Positions 17,627-25,728 of a stretch of 64,000 nt of DNA are shown piece after piece. A program made the translations under genes and the position numbers. The notes under the pieces were generated by a model that was given only the letters and a program-made list of their open reading frames with translations, made no database searches and was not told where the DNA came from. Position 1 is the first letter of the stretch; every line of letters begins with the position of its first letter. The stretch comes from Idiomarina fontislapidosi (lineage in GTDB: Bacteria; Pseudomonadota; Gammaproteobacteria; Enterobacterales; Alteromonadaceae): NCBI RefSeq assembly GCF_003226255.1, contig NZ_QJST01000001.1:1-64000 (forward strand), in the 5' to 3' direction.

Positions 17627-19717
17627 TTAAAATTTATACCGGAAATTCGCCATGATGGTGCGTTGTTGACCGTAGAAACAGTCGCCGCGACTTAAGCATG
17701 ACGTAAGCACCGTTTTGTCGGTCAGGTTATCGATGTCGACACTGACCGAATATTGGTCCCAGTCGTAGCCGATCATCGCATCGACAAGCGTGTAGGTTGG
17801 GGTCTCGAGTAACACGTTGTTGCCGTTGTAAACGCCATAGCCACCGGAGGTATGTCCCACATACCGTGCGCCTGCGCCGATTTTAAAGCCACCCCAGCTA
17901 TCTGGGCGGTATGTTGCCCAAACAGATGCCTGATGGTCGGGCGTGGCTGTCAGAATATCGGCGGCATCGTTATAAGCGTAGCTCGCATAAACATCCATAA
18001 AGTCCCACGCTAACTGCGCTTCGAGCTCGACACCTTCAATCTCGACTTCGCCCATTTGCACTTGACCACTTGGATTAGGTGCCTCGGGATCGTTGACTTG
18101 TACCTGTAGGTTTTCTTGCTTGATACGATAGACCGATGCGGTAATTAAATGCTCCGTGCCTTGCGGCTGGTATTTCACTCCCGCCTCCCATTGCTTACCT
18201 TCGATAGGTACGAATGGGTTGTTATACGCATCGCGACCGAACACTGGTTGAAAGGATTCGCTGTAGCTTACGTACGGCGAAATACCACCGTCAAACAGGT
18301 ACATTAATCCTAAACGACCCGTCGTAGCATATTGCTCATTGGCGGCGCTGTTTTCGGGATTGGTGGTTGCGCGATCACGACGTAACGCGGCTGAAACGAG
18401 CCATTTGTCGTCAATGCGCATGTTGTCTTGTACGTATAAGCCAAGTTGGTAATTCTTAGTTGACGCAAAATCAGTGATATCCGCCTCGGTGGGTAAGCCC
18501 GTGGCTTCACCGTAGACCGGGTCGTACACGTCAAGCGTGTTATTAGCACCGTAAGCGTAGTCGTTATCGGTGTAGGCATCTTGGAAATCGAGACCAAACA
18601 CTAAATCGTGCTCGATGAAGCCCGTTGTGATGGAGCCGTGAAGTTGAAGATCCGATGTCCAGGCACGCGCATTGGCTCGTGAGAGGTACGAGACTCGGTC
18701 GACAGTACGGTTATCTTCTGCAAATTTAGGGGGCCAGCCGTACATTGTGTTGTATTCGGCGTTGCTCTCGCTGTAACGACTGGCTAATCGAATATGCCAG
18801 TTCAAGTTGATGTCATGTTCGATGATTGCAGTCAATGCGTCTTGTTCGGTGTCGTATTTGTCGAAACCCGGCTCTGAAACAAAGGTTGAGCTATCAATTT
18901 GACCAAACTCATTGGGAAACAGGGTGCCTTGCCAAGGGAAGAACTGCGTGCTTGAGCCTGATTCATTACGTTGAATATTGGCAATTAAAGTGACTTTAGT
19001 CTCGTCTGATGCGTGCCAAGTCAGCGATGGATTCAATACGAGGCTATTATCCGGAACATAGTCGGTTTGTGTGTCGCTGTCACGATAAAGTCCAACTAAA
19101 CGGCCTGTGAGTGAGGCATCGGAATTAAGTGCGCCTGTAATGTCTCCAGCGACTTGCTTGCGAGAGTAATTACCGAGTTGACCCCAGAGCTCGCCTTGAG
19201 TCTCGGCTTGGGGACGTTTACTGACCAGGTTGATAATACCACCGGTTGAGCCCTGACCGTAGAGTACAGAGCTCGGGCCTTTTAAAATTTCAATCTGGCT
19301 GAGTGAATAAGGATTAATGCGGACGTTGTTGTAGTAGCCAAAGAGTGATTTTAAGCCATCTAAGTATTGTACCGGCGAGACACCACGTATTTGTGCCCAG
19401 TCGCCTCGTGTATCAACGCCGTATGGGCCATTGTAAAGTCCTGCCACATAACCAATGGCGTCCTGAACGGTGACAGCGCCTAAGTCTTCAATACGCGCCT
19501 CCGTCAATACGGAAACTGAGAGGGGAGTTTCGATGATAGGTGTATCGGACTTGGATCCGGTCGCACTGACGTATGAAATCAGCCCGCGTGAGCTTACTTC
19601 AATCGTCTCCATCATGTCTTCTTTTTCTTTTTTTGTTTGCTGCTCTTCAGCTACAGCATAGCTGCTTGCTAATGCAATGAGAATGCTTGATGCCAATACT
19701 GTTTTTTGAATCGTCAT
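17627..19717 (-). CDS. TonB-dependent siderophore receptor (FhuA/FoxA-like)
   Basis: A 696-residue outer-membrane receptor. After the signal peptide (cleavage near AVAEE) comes a plug domain with TPIIETPLSVSVLTE, then VQDAIGYVAGLY, RGVSPVQYLDGL and the plug-barrel joint LKGPSSVLYGQGSTGGIINLVSKRP. The 22-strand barrel ends in a terminal Phe. The C-terminal TSCLSRGDCFYGQQR, with its Cys pair, is typical of ferrichrome and ferrioxamine-type hydroxamate receptors. It imports ferric siderophore using TonB-ExbBD. Start 19717 has AGGG just upstream. A candidate Fur box lies upstream. Confidence 0.9.
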   Translation of the reverse strand: MTIQKTVLASSILIALASSYAVAEEQQTKKEKEDMMETIEVSSRGLISYVSATGSKSDTPIIETPLSVSVLTEARIEDLGAVTVQDAIGYVAGLYNGPYGVDTRGDWAQIRGVSPVQYLDGLKSLFGYYNNVRINPYSLSQIEILKGPSSVLYGQGSTGGIINLVSKRPQAETQGELWGQLGNYSRKQVAGDITGALNSDASLTGRLVGLYRDSDTQTDYVPDNSLVLNPSLTWHASDETKVTLIANIQRNESGSSTQFFPWQGTLFPNEFGQIDSSTFVSEPGFDKYDTEQDALTAIIEHDINLNWHIRLASRYSESNAEYNTMYGWPPKFAEDNRTVDRVSYLSRANARAWTSDLQLHGSITTGFIEHDLVFGLDFQDAYTDNDYAYGANNTLDVYDPVYGEATGLPTEADITDFASTKNYQLGLYVQDNMRIDDKWLVSAALRRDRATTNPENSAANEQYATTGRLGLMYLFDGGISPYVSYSESFQPVFGRDAYNNPFVPIEGKQWEAGVKYQPQGTEHLITASVYRIKQENLQVQVNDPEAPNPSGQVQMGEVEIEGVELEAQLAWDFMDVYASYAYNDAADILTATPDHQASVWATYRPDSWGGFKIGAGARYVGHTSGGYGVYNGNNVLLETPTYTLVDAMIGYDWDQYSVSVDIDNLTDKTVLTSCLSRGDCFYGQQRTIMANFRYKF

Positions 19718-19759
19718 ATCCCTGTCCACTCCTGAATGTGTATTCACGAGTGAATCATA

Positions 19760-19778
19760 AATGAAAACAATTCGCATT
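19760..19778. promoter_or_regulatory. Candidate Fur box upstream of the siderophore receptor
   Basis: A 19-bp imperfect palindrome (AATG...CATT arms around AAAACAATTCG) 43 nt upstream of the receptor start. It resembles Fur sites, which are AT-rich inverted repeats, and is in the right place to give iron repression. Confidence 0.5.
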
Positions 19779-19802
19779 TAAACAAAAGTTTTTATTTCGT
19801 CC

Positions 19803-19947
19803 GTAGGTTGCGCATTGTGCGCGACATCAGATCTCGGCCCGTGCGGTAGGTCGCGCATTGTGCGCGACATCAGATATCGCCCCATGGCGTAGGTCGCGCC
19901 TTTGGCGCGACAATCAATCCCACCCGTGCGCCAAAGGCGCACGCTAC
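19803..19947. repeat. REP cluster A-A-A-B
   Basis: Three plus-strand REP-A copies (19803, 19846 and 19889; spacing 43 bp each) followed by an inverted REP-B ending at 19947. The first A has one change (GTTGCGC arm). The B head contains the stop codon of the RAYT gene. Confidence 0.95.
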
Positions 19948-20498
19948 CACATGTCGTAATCGGCGAAATTGTCGTCCACCCATGCGTCGGTGATGTGCCG
20001 CCACGATTCTGGATAACGACCTTGTTTTAAATAGGCATTGAGGGTGGAGTACGGCCATTCCAATGCATTGTTAACGTAACCGTGTTTGACAGGGTTAAAG
20101 CAGCAATACAGGGTATACATGTAGAGCTCTTGTTCATTACGAATGATGCGATCGTAGAATCGATTGTGCCAAAGGCTGCCTTGACGTCGACGGCGTTTGG
20201 AAAAGTTAGGCTGTGAGTTCTTATAAGAGAACTCGGGTAAGGCACGTGTGGTAAGGGCTTTAATCTTTCTAACGCGCAGATCGACTTTTTGGTCGGCAAC
20301 GCCAATCAAAAGATGCATATGATCGGGCAATACAACCCACGCCTGGATATCAAACGGATGCGACGCCATGGTCGTGCGCACAGCATTGCGCAGCGCCTGA
20401 ATAACCGGCTGGCGCGTCAGGTGGGGCTTACGACCTTGAGTAGCGACGGTAATAAAAAAATAATAACCGTCTTCGAAATAGCGGCGAACATTTTTCAT
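19944..20498 (-). CDS. REP-associated tyrosine transposase (RAYT)
   Basis: A 184-residue Y1-type transposase of the RAYT/TnpA-REP family: RRYFEDGYYFFITVAT at the start, the metal-binding DHMHLLI (HxH motif), then GSLWHNRFYDRIIRNEQE and YCCFNPVKHGYV, the hallmark C-terminal block. RAYTs bind and nick REP hairpins and are thought to spread them. The gene lies between two REP clusters, and its TAG stop is itself a REP-B head. All key motifs look intact, so it may be active. I see no second RAYT in the window, so one enzyme may serve both REP families, or a second lies elsewhere. Confidence 0.92.
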   Translation of the reverse strand: MKNVRRYFEDGYYFFITVATQGRKPHLTRQPVIQALRNAVRTTMASHPFDIQAWVVLPDHMHLLIGVADQKVDLRVRKIKALTTRALPEFSYKNSQPNFSKRRRRQGSLWHNRFYDRIIRNEQELYMYTLYCCFNPVKHGYVNNALEWPYSTLNAYLKQGRYPESWRHITDAWVDDNFADYDMW

Positions 20499-20549
20499 GC
20501 CGGCTATTTAAGACCAAAAACCGCATTACAGCATTTTAAAATCGTGTAC

Positions 20550-20676
20550 GTAGGTCGCGCATTGTGCGCGACGATGGGGTTGGCCGCGTGCGCCCAAGGC
20601 GCACGTTACGTCGGTGCGTAGGTCGCGCATTGTGCGCGACGTGGGGTTGGCCCCGTGCGCCCAAGGCGCATGTTAC
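20550..20676. repeat. Two tandem BIMEs
   Basis: A-B-A-B arrangement: REP-A at 20550 and 20618 (68 bp apart), each followed by an inverted REP-B with loop CCAAG. The last B has one stem change (GCGCATG) and its head, GTAA, gives the TAA stop of the neighbouring lipoprotein gene. Confidence 0.95.
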
Positions 20677-21044
20677 GGATAGGCTTTATATTGGTAATCG
20701 GTTTTGTCCATGTGTTTTGTGAAAATGTCACGTGAGATGGCGATTATTTCGGCGCCTTTTTTGTCGCTTATTTCGTCCGGAAGCTTCATAACCACCGCGC
20801 CTAAGCCACTACCACAGTCGTTGTCGTTGGTGTTAAAGCTTACACCAAAGCCTGGACGACTATCTGTTCTTACCCGATATTCGCGCAGCATATCGTTCAC
20901 GACTTTTGAACCTGCGGCGACGGCAGCTTGCTCTGTTGCATAACAATAGGTTGCCACAACATTTTCTTTAGTTGTTGTGCAAGCTACTAAATTGGTTAAT
21001 AGTAAACTGATAATAAAAATACGTAGTTTGAATTGATTAATCAT
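20673..21044 (-). CDS. Small lipoprotein, unknown function
   Basis: A 123-residue protein with a lipobox (NLVAC at about residues 18-22). The mature part has three further cysteines (TYCYA, DNDCGSG) and no recognised domain. Its stop TAA is the GTAA head of a diverged REP-B. It is divergent from the SIMPL gene. Confidence 0.6.
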   Translation of the reverse strand: MINQFKLRIFIISLLLTNLVACTTTKENVVATYCYATEQAAVAAGSKVVNDMLREYRVRTDSRPGFGVSFNTNDNDCGSGLGAVVMKLPDEISDKKGAEIIAISRDIFTKHMDKTDYQYKAYP

Positions 21045-21125
21045 TATATTGGGTCACTTATATAACAAATATAATTTTTAACATAGCAACTTTGTGTGGC
21101 TATTAAAATAAGTGGAGTTTATACA

Positions 21126-21860
21126 TTGAAAAAATATTTACTGTTTTTTTTCTTGGTGAGTTATTCGGCATGGAGTGACGTAATTCCAGAGGCTCCACAT
21201 ATATACGTAGAGGGCTATGCTGAACAAAGTGTTAAACCAGAAATTATCGTATTAAGCGCTTATTTAGCGCATACCGACAAAGACGCTTCAATTGCCAAAA
21301 ATGAAATCGATCGACGGTCAGTTGAACTGTTTGAAGTGGTCAAAAATATGGGGATTGCCCGAGAGGATATTCGAGCGACGCCACTTCGAATTTCGCCTCA
21401 CACTGAGTATAAGAATGGTGAGGAAGTTAATTTAGGCACGCGCGTCGTGCGCAGTATTGATATTACGTTACGCGATCTTTCCTTATATAGCGAACTCAAT
21501 CAATCGCTGGTTGATGCAGGGGTGTCAGAGACTTTAGATGCAGAAGTTAAGGTTGAGAACCCGCGCGAGATTAAGAAACAAGTACTGTTTGAGGCACTAA
21601 AAAACGCGCGCGAGAAAGCCGAACAACTTGCCGAGCTTAATGGTAAAAAGATAAAGGATGTGTACTCAATCTCAGAGTTTAAAACACGTGATGAAAGTGC
21701 TTACGATTTAATACCTTCTCAAGAAATTTATGGTCAATCGTCTAGCGAGCTCGCTGGTTTATCGGTACGACGTCGTGTTCCACCCCCGCAAAGTGGGCTG
21801 TTAGAAATAGGTGAAATGACCGCATCCGCCACGGTATATGTTGTCTTCACCATACAGTAG
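21126..21860 (+). CDS. SIMPL-domain (DUF541) exported protein
   Basis: A 244-residue protein with a signal peptide (YLLFFFLVSYSAWS) and the SIMPL domain (DUF541): IYVEGYAEQSVKPE at the start, ALKNAREKAEQLAELNGKKIKDV in the middle and MTASATVYVVF at the end. Family members such as YggE/OmpA-associated proteins form large periplasmic oligomers and are linked to oxidative-stress tolerance, without an agreed activity. The start is probably the TTG at 21126, which has GGAG 8 nt upstream and opens the signal peptide; a GTG at 21096 is the alternative. The TAG stop is a REP-A head. Confidence 0.8.
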   Translation: MKKYLLFFFLVSYSAWSDVIPEAPHIYVEGYAEQSVKPEIIVLSAYLAHTDKDASIAKNEIDRRSVELFEVVKNMGIAREDIRATPLRISPHTEYKNGEEVNLGTRVVRSIDITLRDLSLYSELNQSLVDAGVSETLDAEVKVENPREIKKQVLFEALKNAREKAEQLAELNGKKIKDVYSISEFKTRDESAYDLIPSQEIYGQSSSELAGLSVRRRVPPPQSGLLEIGEMTASATVYVVFTIQ

Positions 21861-21879
21861 GTCGCGCATTGTGCGCGAC
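21857..21879 (+). repeat. Single REP-A element
   Basis: An intact REP-A (loop ATTGT) without a B partner. Its head gives the SIMPL-gene stop and its body lies in the 48-nt gap before the next gene. Confidence 0.95.
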
Positions 21880-21908
21880 ACCAAATGCATTAGGGGGCAG
21901 ATAAGCTT

Positions 21909-22334
21909 ATGTTTCGAAAATTGACTTTGATTTGCTGTGTTTTAGTGTCTTCAATTGGTTTAGCCCAAACTCAGGCTGAAAGCCAATTGAATGCTCTAAA
22001 TGAGTTTATAACTGCTTTTAACAATCACGATGCCACACTGATGGCTCAGTATGTCTCTGACGATGTTCAGTGGCTGTCGGTGAGTGGTGATGAGCTGTCT
22101 GTAGAAGTAGAGGGTAAGCAGGCGCTCATTGATTCGATGCAAGGCTACTTCAAGTCATGTTCTTCCTGCCAAAGCCAAATTGGTTCTCCTATCATCACCG
22201 GAAGCCGGATCAGCGTTGTTGAACACGCGCACTGGCAACAGAATGGGAAGAAGCAATCGCAACAGAGCCTCGCTGTTTACGAATTTGACAACCACCTCAT
22301 TTCGCGAGTTTATTATTTTCCCACAACAAAGTAG
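21909..22334 (+). CDS. Exported NTF2-like (SnoaL-type) protein
   Basis: A 141-residue protein with a signal peptide (cleavage near LAQTQA) and an NTF2-like cone fold: LNEFITAFNNHDATLMAQYVSDDVQWLS, then EGKQALIDSMQGYF, then a last strand with HLISRVYYFP. Two cysteines (SCSSCQ) are close together in the middle. NTF2-like folds serve many functions, so no activity can be assigned. It may be co-transcribed with the SIMPL gene 48 nt upstream. The TAG stop belongs to a REP-A. Confidence 0.7.
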   Translation: MFRKLTLICCVLVSSIGLAQTQAESQLNALNEFITAFNNHDATLMAQYVSDDVQWLSVSGDELSVEVEGKQALIDSMQGYFKSCSSCQSQIGSPIITGSRISVVEHAHWQQNGKKQSQQSLAVYEFDNHLISRVYYFPTTK

Positions 22335-22376
22335 GTCGCGCATTGTGCGCGACGTTGGGGTTTGCCCCGTGCGCCT
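22331..22376. repeat. REP-A with truncated REP-B
   Basis: An intact REP-A (22331-22353), then the first half of a REP-B (CGTGCGCC at 22368) that breaks off into unrelated sequence. The breakpoint shows loss of half an element. Confidence 0.85.
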
Positions 22377-22456
22377 GTGTTGGCTATATGCTCGCACGTC
22401 GAACTTTTTATGTTGGGTATGCGTATTTAGTTGAGGTTCCTGATTCGAGGTGTGCG

Positions 22457-22627
22457 ATGTTCGGTCTATTTAAATCAAATCCAACTAAAAAAATGCGCAA
22501 AGAGCTGCAGCAGTTACAGCAAAAGGCGATGGAAATGCAGCGTAATGGCAATATCCGAGATAGTTCGCATATTAGCCAGCAAGCCGATGAATTGTGGAAG
22601 AAGATCCAAGAAATGGAGAAGAAGTAG
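22457..22627 (+). CDS. DUF6435-family small protein
   Basis: A 56-residue protein, MFGLFKSNPTKKMRKEL followed by an amphipathic, probably coiled-coil helix, matching the small DUF6435 family; function unknown. The ATG at 22457 has GAGG 7 nt upstream. A longer frame from 22343 is artificial because its first part translates REP DNA. The TAG stop is a REP-A head. Confidence 0.8.
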   Translation: MFGLFKSNPTKKMRKELQQLQQKAMEMQRNGNIRDSSHISQQADELWKKIQEMEKK

Positions 22628-22648
22628 GTCGCGCCTTTGTGCGCGAGG
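22624..22648 (+). repeat. Single REP-A element, slightly diverged
   Basis: GTAG head and GTCGCGC arm intact; the 3' arm is GCGCGAG. It lies between two convergent genes that are 24 nt apart. Confidence 0.8.
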
Positions 22649-22651
22649 TGG

Positions 22652-23125
22652 CTATTTAATCGGTTTTTCCATGATGAAGTTTTGTAGTTCTTCGCCGCGC
22701 ACTTTGACGTGTTTTGATGTGGTTATAATAAAACCGAAGCGCTCGAAAAATGGGCGCGCGGTGATGCTAACGTGTGAGTAAATCTTAATGAGTCCTCGTG
22801 TCTGCGCGTTAACTATTATGTGCTGCATGAGCGCGCCGCCTAAGCCCTTTCCCTGATATTTGTGGTGACAGAAGAAATGGTCGATAAGGCCGTCTTGCTG
22901 AAGATCTGCGTAACCTGCGATATCGTCGTTTAACTCTGCAACGTATGGCGCGATTTTATTCATCTTGTGTTCCCACTCTTGTGAATCGTAATCGCTTGGT
23001 GCCCATGCTTCGACTTGTGCTTGTGAGTAGTCTCTGATGTTGATGTTTCTCACGGTGCAGAAAAATATATCTCGTAGTGCTGCCGCATCGGTCGGTTTAT
23101 AGCTTCGTATTTTGATGTCATACAT
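22652..23125 (-). CDS. GNAT acetyltransferase (YafP/PhnO-like)
   Basis: A 157-residue GNAT protein: N-terminal IRSYKPTDAAALRDIFF, acetyl-CoA loop YQGKGLGGALM at about residue 92, and PFFERFGFI near the C-terminus. It resembles small YafP-type GNATs in general; the substrate is unknown. The start at 23125 is chosen because the open frame upstream only translates REP repeats. Confidence 0.8.
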   Translation of the reverse strand: MYDIKIRSYKPTDAAALRDIFFCTVRNINIRDYSQAQVEAWAPSDYDSQEWEHKMNKIAPYVAELNDDIAGYADLQQDGLIDHFFCHHKYQGKGLGGALMQHIIVNAQTRGLIKIYSHVSITARPFFERFGFIITTSKHVKVRGEELQNFIMEKPIK

Positions 23126-23163
23126 GTGTGTGTTGTCCGTTTTCAATGGATACCGCCGCCGTG

Positions 23164-23646
23164 GTAGGTCGCGCATTGTGCGCGACACTAGATATCGCCC
23201 CGTGCGCCCAAGGCGCACGTTACGCCGGTGGTTGATACCGCCGCCGTGGTAGGTCGCGCATTGTGCGCGACGTCAGATGCCGCCCGTGCGCCAAAGGCGC
23301 ACGCTACGCCGGTGCTCGATACCGCCGGTGTGTAGGTCGCGCATTGTGCGCGACGTTGGGGATTGTCCCGTGCGCCCAAGGCGCACGTTACGCCGGTGGT
23401 TGATACCGCCGCCGTGGTAGGTCGCGCATGGTGCGCGACGGCCGATTTCGCCCCGTGCGCCAAAGGCGCACGTTACACCGGTGGTCGGTACGGCCGTCAT
23501 ACGTAGGTCGCGCATGGTGCGCGACGTCAGATATCGCCCCGTGCGCAAAATGCGCACGTTACGCCGGTGTTCGATACCGCCGCCGTGGTAGGTCGCGCAT
23601 GGTGCGCGACGTCAGATATCGCCCGTGCGCCCAAGGCGCACGCTAC
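23164..23646. repeat. Tandem array of six BIMEs
   Basis: Six REP-A copies on the plus strand start at 23164, 23249, 23332, 23417, 23503 and 23588, that is every 83-86 bp. Each is followed by an inverted REP-B. The first three A copies have loop ATTGT, the last three ATGGT. B loops vary (CCAAG, CAAAG, AAAAT). Unit-to-unit joints carry a GCCGGTG-type sequence followed by GATACCGCCG. The array fills the divergent gap between the GNAT gene and dps. Confidence 0.97.
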
Positions 23647-23713
23647 GCGATCGATCCAATCGGTGGATGGTGCCGTAGGAATATGTGTACGAAATTTAAA
23701 GGAAGGAGGAATC

Positions 23714-24235
23714 ATGAGCAATACTGAGAATGCAAAAGTCGCTGGATTTACTGCACCTGGTTTAAAAGAGGATGCTGCTCAAAAGGCTATCGCTCTACTC
23801 GATGACCGCTTAGTTGCGCTTATCGATCTTCAGCTTACTTTAAAGCATGTTCACTGGAACGTGGTGGGTCCGAACTTTATCGGCGTGCATGAGATGCTCG
23901 ACCCGCAGGTCGATGCGGTACGCGAGATGACGGATACGATCGCGGAGCGGATCGCGACCTTAGGTGGTGTGCCAGAAGGAACACCCGAAGCGATTGTTAA
24001 AAAGCGTTCGTGGAAAGATTATTCTATCGGTAAGGGCTTGGTCGCTGAGCATTTATCGGAACTCGATAAGGTTTACAACGGCGTAAATGGCGATCACCGC
24101 AAAGCGATTGAAGCGCTGAGCGAAATTGATCCTGTATCGGAAGATGTGCTGACTGGCCAACTTGGTGATTTAGAGCAGTTCCAATGGTTCGTACGTGCGC
24201 ACATCGAATCGTCTTCGGGTGAGTTGAAGCGGTAA
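23714..24235 (+). CDS. dps: Dps ferritin-like DNA-protection protein
   Basis: A 173-residue Dps/bacterioferritin-fold protein. The ferroxidase-site block LKHVHWNVVGPNFIGVHEM and DAVREMTDTIAERI is intact. Dps dodecamers bind DNA and oxidise Fe2+ with H2O2, protecting cells in starvation and oxidative stress. A near-perfect GGAAGGAGG lies 4-12 nt upstream of the ATG. The open frame upstream of 23714 is REP sequence. Confidence 0.93.
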   Translation: MSNTENAKVAGFTAPGLKEDAAQKAIALLDDRLVALIDLQLTLKHVHWNVVGPNFIGVHEMLDPQVDAVREMTDTIAERIATLGGVPEGTPEAIVKKRSWKDYSIGKGLVAEHLSELDKVYNGVNGDHRKAIEALSEIDPVSEDVLTGQLGDLEQFQWFVRAHIESSSGELKR

Positions 24236-24239
24236 CGCA

Positions 24240-24316
24240 GCGTGCGCATTTTGCGCACGGGGCAATCCGCGTGTCGCGCCAAAGGCGCGACGTACGTCGA
24301 CGGGCGGCGCGACCTA
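24240..24316. repeat. REP-B, REP-A and a truncated REP-A
   Basis: Plus-strand REP-B (24240-24259), a minus-strand REP-A variant with head GTAC (24273-24295), and the head plus part of the arm of a third, truncated REP-A at 24304-24316. That truncated head still provides the queH stop codon. Confidence 0.85.
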
Positions 24317-24958
24317 CTCGTAATATTGGACGCCGATTTCGATGCGCTTGCGGTCGTTTTTCACGCGCCAACGATTGGTGTCGCGTAGTGAATATATGCA
24401 ACCGCAGTATTCTTGCTGGTAAAAGCGTTCGCGCTTTGCCAGCTCTACCATTCTGCTCGAACCGCCTTGCTTGCGCCAGTTGAAAGTCCAGTAAGTGACG
24501 TCGTCATAACGGGCTGCCGCGCGCTCGCCGCAGTCGTTGATTTGTTGCATGTTTTTCCAGCGCGAGATACCTAAGCAACTAGTGATCACATCAAAACCAT
24601 GTTCATGAGCGTACAAGGCTGTACGTTCAAATCGCATGTCAAAACAGACGGTGCAACGCTCCCCACGCTCTGGCTCCCACTCTAATCCACGCACGCGCTC
24701 AAACCAGTTTTGGCTATCATAGTCGGCGTCAATAAATGGAATGCCAAGCTTTTCGGCAAAGCGAATGTTTTCTTCTTTACGAATTAAATACTCTTTCTCT
24801 GGATGAATATTGGGGTTGTAGAAGAAGATCGTGATGTCGATACCGGCATCAACCATGCGTTGCATGACGTCGCCGGCGCAAGGTGCGCAGCATGAATGTA
24901 GCAATACTTTATTGGATTCGGTGGGTGCTTCGAGCACGATGCTTTCTTGCTTTGCCAT
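24314..24958 (-). CDS. queH: QueH-type epoxyqueuosine reductase
   Basis: A 214-residue DUF208 protein. Metal and cluster cysteines are in place: [10 protein letters not shown] near residue 22, [13 protein letters not shown] near residue 100, [10 protein letters not shown], and the C-terminal YCGC. QueH carries out the last step of queuosine synthesis (epoxyqueuosine to queuosine in tRNA) and replaces QueG in many bacteria. The ATG at 24958 is chosen because the longer frame translates non-coding leader. The TAG stop belongs to a truncated REP-A. Confidence 0.9.
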   Translation of the reverse strand: MAKQESIVLEAPTESNKVLLHSCCAPCAGDVMQRMVDAGIDITIFFYNPNIHPEKEYLIRKEENIRFAEKLGIPFIDADYDSQNWFERVRGLEWEPERGERCTVCFDMRFERTALYAHEHGFDVITSCLGISRWKNMQQINDCGERAAARYDDVTYWTFNWRKQGGSSRMVELAKRERFYQQEYCGCIYSLRDTNRWRVKNDRKRIEIGVQYYE

Positions 24959-25026
24959 GAGGGCTTCCGTTATTTTGAGCAGATGCCCTGTATTGTGCAT
25001 TTTTTTGCGAAAAAAGAAAGTTTGGG

Positions 25027-25120
25027 CTGTCGCGCCGAAGATGGGCTGTCGCGCCAAAGGCGCGACTTACGCCGGGCGGTGATATGGAGCATGGGCTGTC
25101 GCGCCAAAGGCGCGACCTAC
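25027..25120 (-). repeat. Minus-strand REP-A cluster
   Basis: Two full REP-A copies on the minus strand (25048-25070 with head GTAA, 25098-25120 with head GTAG) and a half copy at 25029-25036. Each is preceded on the plus strand by the same ATGGGCT tag. The second head gives the stop of the LPP20-like gene. Confidence 0.9.
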
Positions 25121-25728
25121 AGTTCTGCTTCGAGTTCTTTCATTGCTTTTTGGGCGCGGAACTCTTCGTAGAGTGCTTCTTTTGATTGGGGATCGATGGT
25201 GCGTTTTGAGGCGTCGATAATTGCATCAAAGGTATCGCGTGTTTCGTCGAGTACGACTAAGGCACAGAGGTATTTTTTGCCATCAATGCGCGCCATTGAC
25301 ATCTCTTCGGGTGTGCTACCAACAAGCGTCTCGCTGGCGACTTGTTTTGAGACCTGCTCAAACGTAGCGCCTACTGAACTGCCATCTTCGGCTTGCACTT
25401 TACGGTTGTAGAGCTTATCCAATACGCTGGCTTTAACTTGAATCTGTTGTGTCAGATCGGCACGTGCAGCGGCGATCGCCTGCGGTTTATCAACGGCCAT
25501 ATTGCCCGACCAATCAACACATGAAGAAGCGGCGAGCCCTTTATCCGATTGAGGGTTGAAAACCCAGCCTGGCGCAGTGTCATTGACGTTGCCTGTAACT
25601 TTTTGCACATCGCGATTGGTTTGCTGTTGTGCTTGTTGCTGCATTTGCTGCTCGGTGGGTTGTTGCGGTTGTGATGAACAGGCTGCTAATAGTCCTGTTA
25701 CGCTAAGTACAAGTAGAGTCTTTTTCAT
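25117..25728 (-). CDS. LPP20-like lipoprotein, last gene of the envelope operon
   Basis: A 203-residue lipoprotein: lipobox LLAAC (Cys17), a Gln-rich linker (about residues 20-40), then an LPP20-type domain (PGWVFNPQSDKGLAASSC, then QAIAAARADLTQQIQVK). LPP20 proteins are outer-membrane or secreted lipoproteins of Helicobacter and many gammaproteobacteria with no agreed biochemical role. The start overlaps the stop of the lytic transglycosylase gene (TAATG). The stop TAG comes from a REP-A. It closes an eight-gene operon that begins at 33066. Confidence 0.75.
   Translation of the reverse strand: MKKTLLVLSVTGLLAACSSQPQQPTEQQMQQQAQQQTNRDVQKVTGNVNDTAPGWVFNPQSDKGLAASSCVDWSGNMAVDKPQAIAAARADLTQQIQVKASVLDKLYNRKVQAEDGSSVGATFEQVSKQVASETLVGSTPEEMSMARIDGKKYLCALVVLDETRDTFDAIIDASKRTIDPQSKEALYEEFRAQKAMKELEAEL

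Noticed and set aside
23164-23646. Regularly spaced repeats that could suggest a CRISPR array
   Set aside because: The repeats are palindromes of two alternating kinds facing opposite ways, the sequences between them are themselves repeated and not unique, and there is no cas gene. BIMEs explain them fully.
23188-23727. Several overlapping open frames with repeated peptides such as CALGARG and RPTTAAVS
   Set aside because: They are translations of the REP array in various frames, with no ribosome-binding site. The same applies to frames at 6829-7029, 34652-35088 and 37143-37558.
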